A DNA stretch of 64,000 nucleotides from Achromobacter agilis (GTDB lineage Bacteria > Pseudomonadota > Gammaproteobacteria > Burkholderiales > Burkholderiaceae_B): positions 1-64,000 of the forward strand of contig NZ_UFQB01000019.1 in NCBI RefSeq assembly GCF_900496965.1, in the 5' to 3' direction. Made by a program: the position numbers and the translations under genes. Under the pieces are notes generated by a model. It saw only the letters and a program-made list of their open reading frames with translations. It ran no database searches and was not told the DNA's origin. Of the stretch, positions 16,512 to 23,959 are shown piece by piece (position 1 is the stretch's first letter; each line of letters opens with the position of its first letter).

Positions 16512-17408
16512 TCAGGCCCGGCGCCGCCCGGGCGCCGCATCCAGGTTCAGAACGATCAGGGCCGCTCCCGCCAGCACCATGCCGAACCCCCACCAGTCCA
16601 GCGGGGCGGGCCGGTCGCCCACCAGCGCCATCGCGCCCAGCACCCCGACCACCGGCACCATCAAGGTGGTCAGGGTCGCCACCGTGGCACTGACCCGTTC
16701 GCTCAGGACGAACCAGAGCCAGTACGCGACGGCGGTGCCCAGCACGATATGGAACGACAACGCCGCCACCACGCGGAGGCTCCAGCCCTGCAGCGGGAAC
16801 GATTCGCCCGAGACCAGCACGCCCGCCAGGGCGCACGCCGCCCCCACGACCAGCTGCCACGCGGTGATCACGATGCGGTGGCCGGCCACGGGCCAGCCTT
16901 TCAGATAGACCGTGCCCGCGGCCCAGCCGAACGCGGCGATCAGCGGAAAAGCCAGGCCCTTGGCCGCGGCCAGGTCGTGTTCGCCGAACACCGCCCGCAG
17001 CACCGGCCAGGCCAGGATGGACACCCCGCCCGCGCCCAGCAGCAGCGCCAGCGCCCGGCGCCGGTCCAGGCGTTCGCCCAGGACCGCCCACGCCAGCACG
17101 GCCGACATCATTGGCATGGTGAAGGTCAGTACCGCGGCGCGCGAGGTGCTGGTGCTGAGCTGCGCCCAGGCCACGGCCAGGTTGAAGACCGCGACCGCCA
17201 GAAAGCCCCCCACCACGATGCCCGGCCACGATGCGCGCGGGGGCAGCAGGTCCAGCCGTTTCACGCGGGCCAGCAGGAACAGCAACAGGGCGCCGCTGCC
17301 CAGGCCCAGCACGCGCAGGGTGAACGGCGGGACGATGGCCAGGATGATTTTCACCGCCGGCCAGTTCAGCCCCCAGAACAGGGCCAGCGCGACGGGGATC
17401 AGGCGCAC
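16512..17408 (-). CDS. EamA/DMT family transporter
   Basis: Second ten-span carrier, 298 residues, with EamA repeats (LALFWGLNWPAVKIIL and AAFGWAAGTVYLKG). The GTG start at 17408 overlaps the upstream acetyltransferase gene by 10 bp, so the two are co-translated. The stop is directly adjacent to the stop of the opposing DMT gene, leaving no intergenic terminator. Substrate not predictable. Confidence 0.87.
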   Translation of the reverse strand: MRLIPVALALFWGLNWPAVKIILAIVPPFTLRVLGLGSGALLLFLLARVKRLDLLPPRASWPGIVVGGFLAVAVFNLAVAWAQLSTSTSRAAVLTFTMPMMSAVLAWAVLGERLDRRRALALLLGAGGVSILAWPVLRAVFGEHDLAAAKGLAFPLIAAFGWAAGTVYLKGWPVAGHRIVITAWQLVVGAACALAGVLVSGESFPLQGWSLRVVAALSFHIVLGTAVAYWLWFVLSERVSATVATLTTLMVPVVGVLGAMALVGDRPAPLDWWGFGMVLAGAALIVLNLDAAPGRRRA

Positions 17409-18127
17409 GCGGCCTTTTCCCTGGCGATCAGCGCCGCAAGCCCCTGGCGCTGCCCGCCCTCGGCGTCGAAATTGTCCGGGCTCAGCCACCGCTCGTAGGC
17501 CGCGCGCAGAGCGGGCCATTCGCCGTCCACGATGGAGAACCACGCCGTATCGCGGCTGCGCCCCTTGTAGACCGTGGCCTGGCGGAAGATGCCCTCGAAC
17601 GCGAAGCCCAGGCGGGCGGCCGCCGCACGGGACGGCGCGTTCAGGCTGTCGCACTTCCATTCGTAGCGGCGATAGCCCAGCTCGTCGAAGACCCGGCGCA
17701 TCAGCAGGAACTGCGCCTCGGTGGCGATGCGCGTGCGCTTGAGCTGGCGCGAGAACGACACGAAGCCGACCTCGATCGCCCCATTGGGCGGATCGATGCG
17801 CATCAGGGCCAGGGTGCCGATGGCGCGGCCCGATTGCAGGTCGATGATGGCATGGTGCATCGGATCGCTGCCCGCCTGGACCTTTTCCGCGAACGCGCGA
17901 TACGCGGCCTCGTTGGCAAAAGGGCCGACCGACATATAGGTCCAGTCGCTGACGTCCGGCGCCAGGCTGAACGCCTGGTACAGATCCGCCGCATGGCGCT
18001 CGGCCGATAGCGGCTCCAGCCGGCAATAGCGGCCGGACACCGGCGTCGCCGGCGGGCGCGGGCGCGCCGTCCAGCCCGGCATTTCCGGGCCGATGGGTTG
18101 CTCAAAGGCGTTGACGCGAGGTTGCAT
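17399..18127 (-). CDS. GNAT family N-acetyltransferase, RimJ/RimL type
   Basis: 242 residues. The core contains YRRYEWKCDSLNAPSRAAAARLGFAFEGIFRQ, the conserved acetyl-CoA binding and C-terminal strand of RimJ/RimL-like enzymes. The acceptor could be a protein N-terminus or a small molecule. The start MQPRVNAFEQP at 18127 fits the fold; the open frame upstream overlaps the regulator region. It heads a two-gene unit with the DMT transporter and is divergent from a MocR regulator. Confidence 0.85.
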   Translation of the reverse strand: MQPRVNAFEQPIGPEMPGWTARPRPPATPVSGRYCRLEPLSAERHAADLYQAFSLAPDVSDWTYMSVGPFANEAAYRAFAEKVQAGSDPMHHAIIDLQSGRAIGTLALMRIDPPNGAIEVGFVSFSRQLKRTRIATEAQFLLMRRVFDELGYRRYEWKCDSLNAPSRAAAARLGFAFEGIFRQATVYKGRSRDTAWFSIVDGEWPALRAAYERWLSPDNFDAEGGQRQGLAALIAREKAACA

Positions 18128-18201
18128 GCTGCTGGGCCTCTTCGGTTGGCACGCGCCGCCGGCATTGGCGGACGCAATCTGCATGGCCTCACGATATCGG
18201 A

Positions 18202-18229
18202 ATCGTGGCATGATAAAAAGCACCACGAT
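18202..18229. promoter_or_regulatory. Inverted repeat ATCGTGG/CCACGAT between GNAT and MocR genes
   Basis: Exact 7-bp arms ATCGTGG (18202-18208) and CCACGAT (18223-18229) with a 14-bp spacer, in the divergent promoter region. A TTTAAT stretch follows at 18237-18242. This is a reasonable operator for the MocR protein next to it. Confidence 0.4.
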
Positions 18230-18248
18230 CCTGGAATTTAATAGGGCC

Positions 18249-19727
18249 ATGATGACCGCCTCCGCCCTGCTCGCCAGCCCGCTCACGCGCGGCCCCAGCG
18301 CCTTGCCGCGCCAGCGCCAATTGATCCAGCGCCTCAAGCAGGCCATCCTGGCCGGGCAACTGCCGGCCGGCGGCAAGCTGCCTTCGTCGCGCACGCTGGC
18401 CGAAGAGCTGGAGATCTCCCGCAATACGGTGCTCATCGCCTACGAGCAACTCACGGCGGAAGGCTTCGTCATCGCCGACCGCCAGGGCACGCGGGTCGCG
18501 CCCTTGTCGGCCGCCGCCGGCGCCGCCAAGCATGCCGCGGCGCCGCCCGCCAGGGCCCCCGCCACCGCCAGGCGGCTCGCGCGCATCGTCGTCACGCGCA
18601 ACGCGCACGACGGCTCGCTGCCCATGACGCCCGGCACGCCGGCCCTGACGCAGTTCCCGATCAACGCCTGGCGCCGCGCGCAGGACCGCGCGTTGCAGGC
18701 CGCGCCCGCCACCGCCCTGGGCTACGGCAATCCCGTGGGCGAGCCCGCCCTGCGCGAAGCCATTGCCCAGTATCTCCGCGTGTCGCGCGGCGTACGCTGC
18801 GACGCGTCCCGCATCGTGATCACCGAAGGCGCGCAAGGCGCGCTGGCGCTCTGCGTGCAGCTGCTGACCAATCCTGGCGACATCGCCTGGCTGGAGGAGC
18901 CCGGCTACCGGGGCGCGAAGTCCGCCTTCCACGGCGGCGACCTGGACGTAGTGGCCTTGCGAGTCGACGCGGACGGCATGGTCATCCCCGACAGCGCCTG
19001 GCGCGACCGCCCGCCCCGGCTCATCCAGACCACGCCCTCGCACCAATATCCCACGGGCGCGGTCCTGTCGCTGACGCGCCGGCTGGACCTGATCGAACGG
19101 GCCCGGCAGGCCGGCGCCTGGATCATCGAAGACGATTACGACAGCGAATTCCGCCACCAGGGCGAACCCATCGCGGCCATGCAGGGCCTGGTGGCCGACG
19201 CGCCCGTGCTGTACGTCGGCACCTTCAGCAAGACCATGTTCCCCGCCCTGCGGCTGGGCTTCCTGGTGCTGCCCGAGGCCATCGCCGCGCAAGCCATGCC
19301 CTCCGTCATCGAAATGCTGCGCGGCGGCCACCGGCTGGAACAGCTGACCATGGCGGCCTTCATCGAGAACGGCCAGTTCTCGCGGCACCTTGGACGCATG
19401 CGCCGCCTGTACCGCGAACGGCAGGCCGCCCTGCGCGACGCGCTGGCCGCCCACCTGGGAATCGATCACGAAGTGCTGGGCGGGCACAGCGGGCTGCACC
19501 TCACGGTGCGGCTGCCGCCGGCCTACCCGGACCGGGACATCGTGCAGCAGGCGCGCAGGGTGGGCATGAACCCCAGTGCCCTGTCCGCGTTCGCGATGTC
19601 GCCCCGGCCGCAGGACAACGGCCTGGTGATCGGCTACGGCAATACGGGGGCCGAGCGCTTCCCCACGCTGGTGCGGCGGATCCGGGAGATCGCGCTGGGG
19701 CTCAAGCGCGTCCGTAGCGGACCATGA
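18249..19727 (+). CDS. MocR/PdxR-type regulator: GntR HTH fused to aminotransferase domain
   Basis: 492-residue fusion. The N-terminus has a GntR winged helix (SRTLAEELEISRNTVLIAYEQLTAEGFV, about residues 50-80). The C-terminus is a class I aminotransferase fold with the PLP Lys in YVGTFSKTMFPALRLGF and the DDYDSEF Asp motif. Such proteins sense PLP, amino acids or GABA. The start was placed at the ATG pair 18249/18252; an ATG at 18210 is also in frame. It probably controls the divergent GNAT-DMT unit. Confidence 0.9.
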   Translation: MMTASALLASPLTRGPSALPRQRQLIQRLKQAILAGQLPAGGKLPSSRTLAEELEISRNTVLIAYEQLTAEGFVIADRQGTRVAPLSAAAGAAKHAAAPPARAPATARRLARIVVTRNAHDGSLPMTPGTPALTQFPINAWRRAQDRALQAAPATALGYGNPVGEPALREAIAQYLRVSRGVRCDASRIVITEGAQGALALCVQLLTNPGDIAWLEEPGYRGAKSAFHGGDLDVVALRVDADGMVIPDSAWRDRPPRLIQTTPSHQYPTGAVLSLTRRLDLIERARQAGAWIIEDDYDSEFRHQGEPIAAMQGLVADAPVLYVGTFSKTMFPALRLGFLVLPEAIAAQAMPSVIEMLRGGHRLEQLTMAAFIENGQFSRHLGRMRRLYRERQAALRDALAAHLGIDHEVLGGHSGLHLTVRLPPAYPDRDIVQQARRVGMNPSALSAFAMSPRPQDNGLVIGYGNTGAERFPTLVRRIREIALGLKRVRSGP

Positions 19728-19893
19728 TCAGCCAGTCGGCATGCACCGACAGCCTGGGCGCGGTGAAGCGGACCTTCTCGAAGCCATCGTTCAGCAGCAT
19801 GGCTGCGCCCGGAAAGGCGATGCCGCTCGCCTGCCTATGCGCCAGCAGCGGCAGGGCCGAATCGAACGATTGCGGGAAGCGCTGGGAGAGGCG
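19702..19893 (-). pseudogene. Coding-like remnant without a start
   Basis: About 63 sense codons on the minus strand, opening RLSQRFPQSFDSALP and ending HADWLIMVRYGRA, with strong G/C at third positions, closing at a TGA at 19704-19702. It follows the TAG of the 98-residue membrane protein in the same frame, but the two stretches look unrelated. The ending resembles some methyltransferase C-termini; I cannot name the family. Likely the tail of a truncated gene, or a short unannotated gene starting at an internal ATG. Confidence 0.4.
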
Positions 19894-20190
19894 CTAGCCG
19901 CTCAGCCCGCCCAGCACCAGCAGCGCCATGAACAGCCAGAACAGGAAGCCGATGATTGAGCGGCGCAACAGCGCCTTGACCGCGCCCCACAGGAACATTA
20001 GCCCCAGCGCCAGCAGGACGAGATTGAATATCGACGGGCTCATGCCCATCGCGCCGGCCAGCCCCGAATAGAAATCGCCCAGCGCGCTGGCGAAGCCGCC
20101 CAGCAGCCACTTCAGCCCCGCGACGAGGCTGCGCAGCGCTTCGCCGAGCATGCCGCCCAGCGATGCGAAAAAGCCTTCGCCCGCCGGCAT
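19894..20190 (-). CDS. Small membrane protein, unknown function
   Basis: 98 residues. The first half is an amphipathic, Gly/Ala-rich stretch (GEGFFASLGGMLGEALRSLVAGLKWLLGG). The second half has two strong membrane spans (FNLVLLALGLMFLWGAVKALL and SIIGFLFWLFMALLVLGGL). The start overlaps the LysE-type gene stop as ATGA, so it is translated with it. I do not recognise a family. It may be an accessory of the exporter. Confidence 0.6.
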   Translation of the reverse strand: MPAGEGFFASLGGMLGEALRSLVAGLKWLLGGFASALGDFYSGLAGAMGMSPSIFNLVLLALGLMFLWGAVKALLRRSIIGFLFWLFMALLVLGGLSG

Positions 20191-20822
20191 CAGCGGCGCG
20201 AATCCGTCAGCATGCGCACCGCCAGCCCGGCCAGCACCGTGCCCATCAACCAGCGCTGCACGACCATCCACAACGGGCGGCCCGCCAGGAAGCCGGCAAT
20301 GGATCCGGCCATGATGGCGATGAGGGCGTTGATGGAAAGGCTGACCACGACCTGCGTCATGCCCAGCGCCAGCGACTGCGTGAACACGCTGCCGCGCTCC
20401 GGCTGGATGAACTGCGGCAGCAGCGACACGTACATGATCGCGATCTTGGGATTGAGCAGGTTGGTCAGCAGCCCCATCGTGAACAGGGCGCGCGGACTGC
20501 TCTTGGGCAGGTCGTGCACCTGGAACGGCGAACGGCCGCCGGGGCGGATCGCCTGCCACGCCATGTACAGCAGGTACACCGCGCCGCCGATCCGCAGCGC
20601 GTCGTACGCATAGGGCACCGCCATCAGCAGCGCCGTGATGCCGAACGCCGCACAGCACACATAGAAAATAAAGCCGACCGCCACGCCTCCCAGGGAGATC
20701 AGCCCGGCCTGGGCGCCCTGCGAGATGGAACGGGAGACCAGGTAGATCATGTTGGGCCCGGGAGTGAGCACCATGCCCAGGGCAACCAGGGCGAACGTCA
20801 GGAGGTGGGTAAGGTCAGGCAT
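20190..20822 (-). CDS. LysE/RhtB family amino acid exporter
   Basis: 210-residue inner-membrane exporter. The LysE signature GMVLTPGPNMIYLVSRSISQGAQAGLISLGGVAVG lies at residues 15-50 and about six spans follow. Family members export amino acids such as homoserine, threonine or lysine. It is divergent from a DUF72 gene. The intergenic gap carries paired short inverted words that could bind a MocR or Lrp-type regulator. Confidence 0.9.
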   Translation of the reverse strand: MPDLTHLLTFALVALGMVLTPGPNMIYLVSRSISQGAQAGLISLGGVAVGFIFYVCCAAFGITALLMAVPYAYDALRIGGAVYLLYMAWQAIRPGGRSPFQVHDLPKSSPRALFTMGLLTNLLNPKIAIMYVSLLPQFIQPERGSVFTQSLALGMTQVVVSLSINALIAIMAGSIAGFLAGRPLWMVVQRWLMGTVLAGLAVRMLTDSRR

Positions 20823-20879
20823 GATGGGCCGGCGCAGCCGCGGGCAAGTGGAATCGTGAATTTACACCTTAGCCCAAAT

Positions 20880-20949
20880 CTGTATCGGAACAGAGAATTT
20901 TTCCGACGGGAGTTTACGGGCGAGTGGCGCCAGCGATACAGTTGTTCCG
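20880..20949. promoter_or_regulatory. Paired inverted words in the lysE-DUF72 divergent promoter
   Basis: CTGTATCG (20880-20887) is matched by its complement CGATACAG (20934-20941). The overlapping CGGAACA (20886-20892) is matched by TGTTCCG (20943-20949). The first block also forms CTGT-N6-ACAG (20880-20893). Two copies of a composite operator facing each other are likely. Confidence 0.4.
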
Positions 20950-20958
20950 TTCGTTTGC

Positions 20959-21795
20959 ATGGAGTGTCCGGACATGCAGCATTCCCAACCGTCCCCGGAA
21001 AGCGGCGCGCCCGCCATCCGGATTGGCATAGGGGGGTGGACATACGCCCCCTGGCGCGGCACCTTCTACCCCAAAACCCTGCCCCATGCGCGGGAGTTGG
21101 AGTATGCCAGCCGCCAGCTCACCACCATCGAAATCAACGGCACGTACTACAGCACCCAGAAGCCGGCCACGTTCGCCAAGTGGCGCGACGAAACGCCGGA
21201 GGGATTCGTCTTTTCGCTGAAGGCGTCGCGCTACGCGACCAACCGCCGGGAACTGGCGGGCGCCAAGGACTCGGTCGACCGCTTCGTGCGGGGCGGCATC
21301 GCGGAGCTGGGCCCCAAGCTGGGCCCGATCGTGTGGCAGTTCGCCCCCACCAAGGTCTTCAACCCCGAAGACTTCGGCGCCTTCCTGGCATTGCTGCCGG
21401 AGCAGGTGGACGGGCTGCCGCTACGCCACGTGCTGGACGTGCGCCACCCCAGTTTCGCTTGCGAAGCCTACCTGGAGCTGGCCCGCCGCCACCGCGCGGC
21501 CACCGTGTTCACGGACAGCGAGGACTACCCCTCGATGGCCGACCGCACGGCCGGGTTCGTGTATGCGCGGCTGATGCGCGCCAGCGCCGCCTACAAGGCG
21601 GGCTATGCGCCCAAGGCGCTGGACGCCTGGGCGGAGCGCCTGCGCGCGTGGGCGCGCGGGATCGATCCGGCGGACCTGCCGCGCATCGGCGCCCCGGGCG
21701 CCGCGGCGCGGCCCGGCGACGTGTATGCCTTTTTCATCAACGGCGCGAAAGAGCGCGCGCCAGCGGCGGCGCGCGCGCTGATCCAGCGCCTGTAG
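20959..21795 (+). CDS. DUF72 (YecE-like) family protein
   Basis: 278 residues with the DUF72 pattern: GIGGWTYAPWRGTFYPKTLPHARELEYASRQLTTIEINGTYYS near the N-terminus and FAPTKVFNPEDFGAFLALLP in the middle. The fold is a TIM barrel of unknown biochemical role. The start could be 20959 or 20974. No clear functional link to neighbours. Confidence 0.88.
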   Translation: MECPDMQHSQPSPESGAPAIRIGIGGWTYAPWRGTFYPKTLPHARELEYASRQLTTIEINGTYYSTQKPATFAKWRDETPEGFVFSLKASRYATNRRELAGAKDSVDRFVRGGIAELGPKLGPIVWQFAPTKVFNPEDFGAFLALLPEQVDGLPLRHVLDVRHPSFACEAYLELARRHRAATVFTDSEDYPSMADRTAGFVYARLMRASAAYKAGYAPKALDAWAERLRAWARGIDPADLPRIGAPGAAARPGDVYAFFINGAKERAPAAARALIQRL

Positions 21796-21796
21796 C

Positions 21797-23155
21797 CTAC
21801 TGCGCGACCGGCGTGCGCAAGGTGACGAACTCCTCGGCGGCCGTGGGGTGGATGCCGATGGTCTCGTCGAACACTTGCTTGGTGGCGCCCGCCTTCAGGG
21901 CAATCGCGATGCCCTGCACGATCTCGCCCGCGTCCGGGCCCACCATGTGCACGCCCAGCACGCGGTCGGTCTTGGCGTCGACGATCAGCTTCATCAGCGT
22001 CTTTTCCTGCGACTCGGTCAGGGTCAGCTTCATGGGGCGGAAACGGCTTTCGAAGAGCTTGACCTCATGGCCGGCTGCGCGCGCCTCTTCGGTCGTCATG
22101 CCCACCGTGCCGATATTCGGCAGGCTGAACACCGCGGTGGGAATCAAGCGGTAATCCACCTTCCGGTATTCCTCGGGGCGGAACAGGCGCCGCGCGACCG
22201 CCATCCCCTCGGCCAGCGCCACGGGCGTCAGCGGCACCCTGCCGATCACATCGCCGATGGCCAGGATGGACGGCTCGGCCGTGCGGTATTCGTCATCGAC
22301 CTCGATGAAGCCGTCGTCCTTCAGCTTGACCGCCGTATTCTCCAGCCCCAGGTTGTCCAGCATCGGGCGCCGGCCGGTGGCGTAGAACACGCAATCGGCC
22401 TCGACGACCGAGCCATCCTTGAGGGTAGCGGCGAGCGAGCCGTCGGCCTGCTTGTCGATGCGGACCACCTCGGTGTTGAAGCGCAGGTCGATACCCTTCT
22501 TCACCAGTTCGTCGCGCAGGTGCTCGCGCACGCCCTGGTCGAAACCGCGCAGGAACAGCGGACCGCGATAGGCCTGGGTGGTCTGCGCGCCCATGCCGTT
22601 GAAGATCGAGGCGAACTCCACCGCGATGTAGCCGCCGCCCACCACCAGCACCCGGCGCGGCAGTTCTTTGAGGAAGAAGGCCTCGTTCGAGGTGATGGCA
22701 TGTTCCTTGCCCGGGATGTCGGGCACCTGGGGCCAGCCGCCGGTCGCTACCAGGATATGGGCGGTGCGATAGGTCTTGCCGTTGATTTCGACCGTATTCG
22801 GGTCCAGGATGCGGGCGTGCCCTTCCAGGAGCGTCACCCCGCTGTTGACCAGCAGGTTGCGGTAGATGCCGTTGAGACGCTCGATTTCGCGGTTTTTGTT
22901 GGCGATCAGCGCGGGCCAGTCGAACGTGGGCTGCCCGGCGCTCCAGCCGAAACCCTGCGCCTGCTCGAAATCCTCGCTGTAATGGGCGCCATAGACCAGC
23001 AGCTTCTTGGGCACGCAGCCCACGTTGACGCAGGTGCCGCCCAGGTAACGGCTTTCCGCCACGGCCACGCGCGCGCCGAAGCCGGCCGCGAAGCGCGCCG
23101 CGCGCACGCCGCCGGAACCCGCGCCGATCACAAACAAATCAAAATCAAATGCCAT
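21797..23155 (-). CDS. gor: Glutathione-disulfide reductase
   Basis: 452-residue flavoprotein that reduces glutathione disulfide with NADPH. FAD motif GAGSGG at residues 11-16, redox pair Cys42-Cys47 in [13 protein letters not shown], a second nucleotide motif [12 protein letters not shown], and the C-terminal His-Glu region HPTAAEEF are present. The length is standard. The start [13 protein letters not shown] was chosen over a long upstream extension. It is divergent from a LysE-type exporter. Confidence 0.94.
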   Translation of the reverse strand: MAFDFDLFVIGAGSGGVRAARFAAGFGARVAVAESRYLGGTCVNVGCVPKKLLVYGAHYSEDFEQAQGFGWSAGQPTFDWPALIANKNREIERLNGIYRNLLVNSGVTLLEGHARILDPNTVEINGKTYRTAHILVATGGWPQVPDIPGKEHAITSNEAFFLKELPRRVLVVGGGYIAVEFASIFNGMGAQTTQAYRGPLFLRGFDQGVREHLRDELVKKGIDLRFNTEVVRIDKQADGSLAATLKDGSVVEADCVFYATGRRPMLDNLGLENTAVKLKDDGFIEVDDEYRTAEPSILAIGDVIGRVPLTPVALAEGMAVARRLFRPEEYRKVDYRLIPTAVFSLPNIGTVGMTTEEARAAGHEVKLFESRFRPMKLTLTESQEKTLMKLIVDAKTDRVLGVHMVGPDAGEIVQGIAIALKAGATKQVFDETIGIHPTAAEEFVTLRTPVAQ

Positions 23156-23327
23156 GATGTTTCCTTCGCGCGGCCGCCAGGGCCCGCGTTCACTGTCCGG
23201 GAAAGCTGTATTTAACACTACCTGGGGCGCCGGTCCGGCCGGACGCGGTATCCAGGCGGCCGCGATTGCTATACAGTGGGCCGCAGGCCGGCGCCTCGCG
23301 CCGCCGCCTCTCTCCGGAGCCGAACCC

Positions 23328-23951
23328 ATGTCGCTTGAAACCTGGCTGGCCTTCCTGGGCGCGTCCGCCCTGCTCGTGATGCTGCCCGGCCCCACGATAC
23401 TTACCGTCATCAGCTATTCCCTCACCCACGGCAAGCGCGCCCGGCTGCCGCTGGTGCTTGCCGTGGCGCTGGGCGATTCCACCGCGCTGGCGCTGTCGCT
23501 GGTCGGCCTGGGCGCGCTGCTGGCGGCGTCCGCGTTCTGGTTCACCGTCGTCAAGACCGTGGGCGGCCTGTACCTGCTGTACCTCGGTTTCAAGCTGCTG
23601 CGCGCCGGCGTCTCGCCGGCCCTGCTGCCCAAGGCCGGCGCCGCGGGCTCGCGCTGGAAACTGTTCGCCAATACCTACCTGGTGACCGCGCTGAATCCCA
23701 AGGGCATCATCTTCTTCGTGGCCTTCCTGCCGCAATTCATCGACCCCGCGGGCGACGTGACGCGCCAGCTCTGGATACTGTCGGGCACCTTCGTCGCCTG
23801 CGCCGGCATCAATGCCGCCGCCTACGCGGTATTCGCGGGATCCGCCCGCCGGCTGCTCGCGTCGCCCCGGGCGCAGCGCGGCTTCAACCTGGGCGGCGGC
23901 GCCCTGCTCTCCGCCGCCGGGGTCTGGGCGCTACTGGCGCGCCGCGCCTAG
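23328..23951 (+). CDS. LysE/RhtB family exporter
   Basis: 207-residue membrane exporter. The signature region [36 protein letters not shown] occupies residues 17-52. About six membrane spans. The start MSLETWLAF at 23328 is preceded by CGGAGC. It ends 8 bp from the convergent E1 gene. It is a distinct paralogue of the exporter at 20190-20822. Confidence 0.88.
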   Translation: MSLETWLAFLGASALLVMLPGPTILTVISYSLTHGKRARLPLVLAVALGDSTALALSLVGLGALLAASAFWFTVVKTVGGLYLLYLGFKLLRAGVSPALLPKAGAAGSRWKLFANTYLVTALNPKGIIFFVAFLPQFIDPAGDVTRQLWILSGTFVACAGINAAAYAVFAGSARRLLASPRAQRGFNLGGGALLSAAGVWALLARRA

Positions 23952-23959
23952 GCGGCCCG

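Noticed and set aside
19702..20190. Stop-codon readthrough joining the 98-residue membrane protein to the downstream frame
   Set aside because: The two parts look unrelated and no readthrough signal is visible; shared frame has a one-in-three chance.
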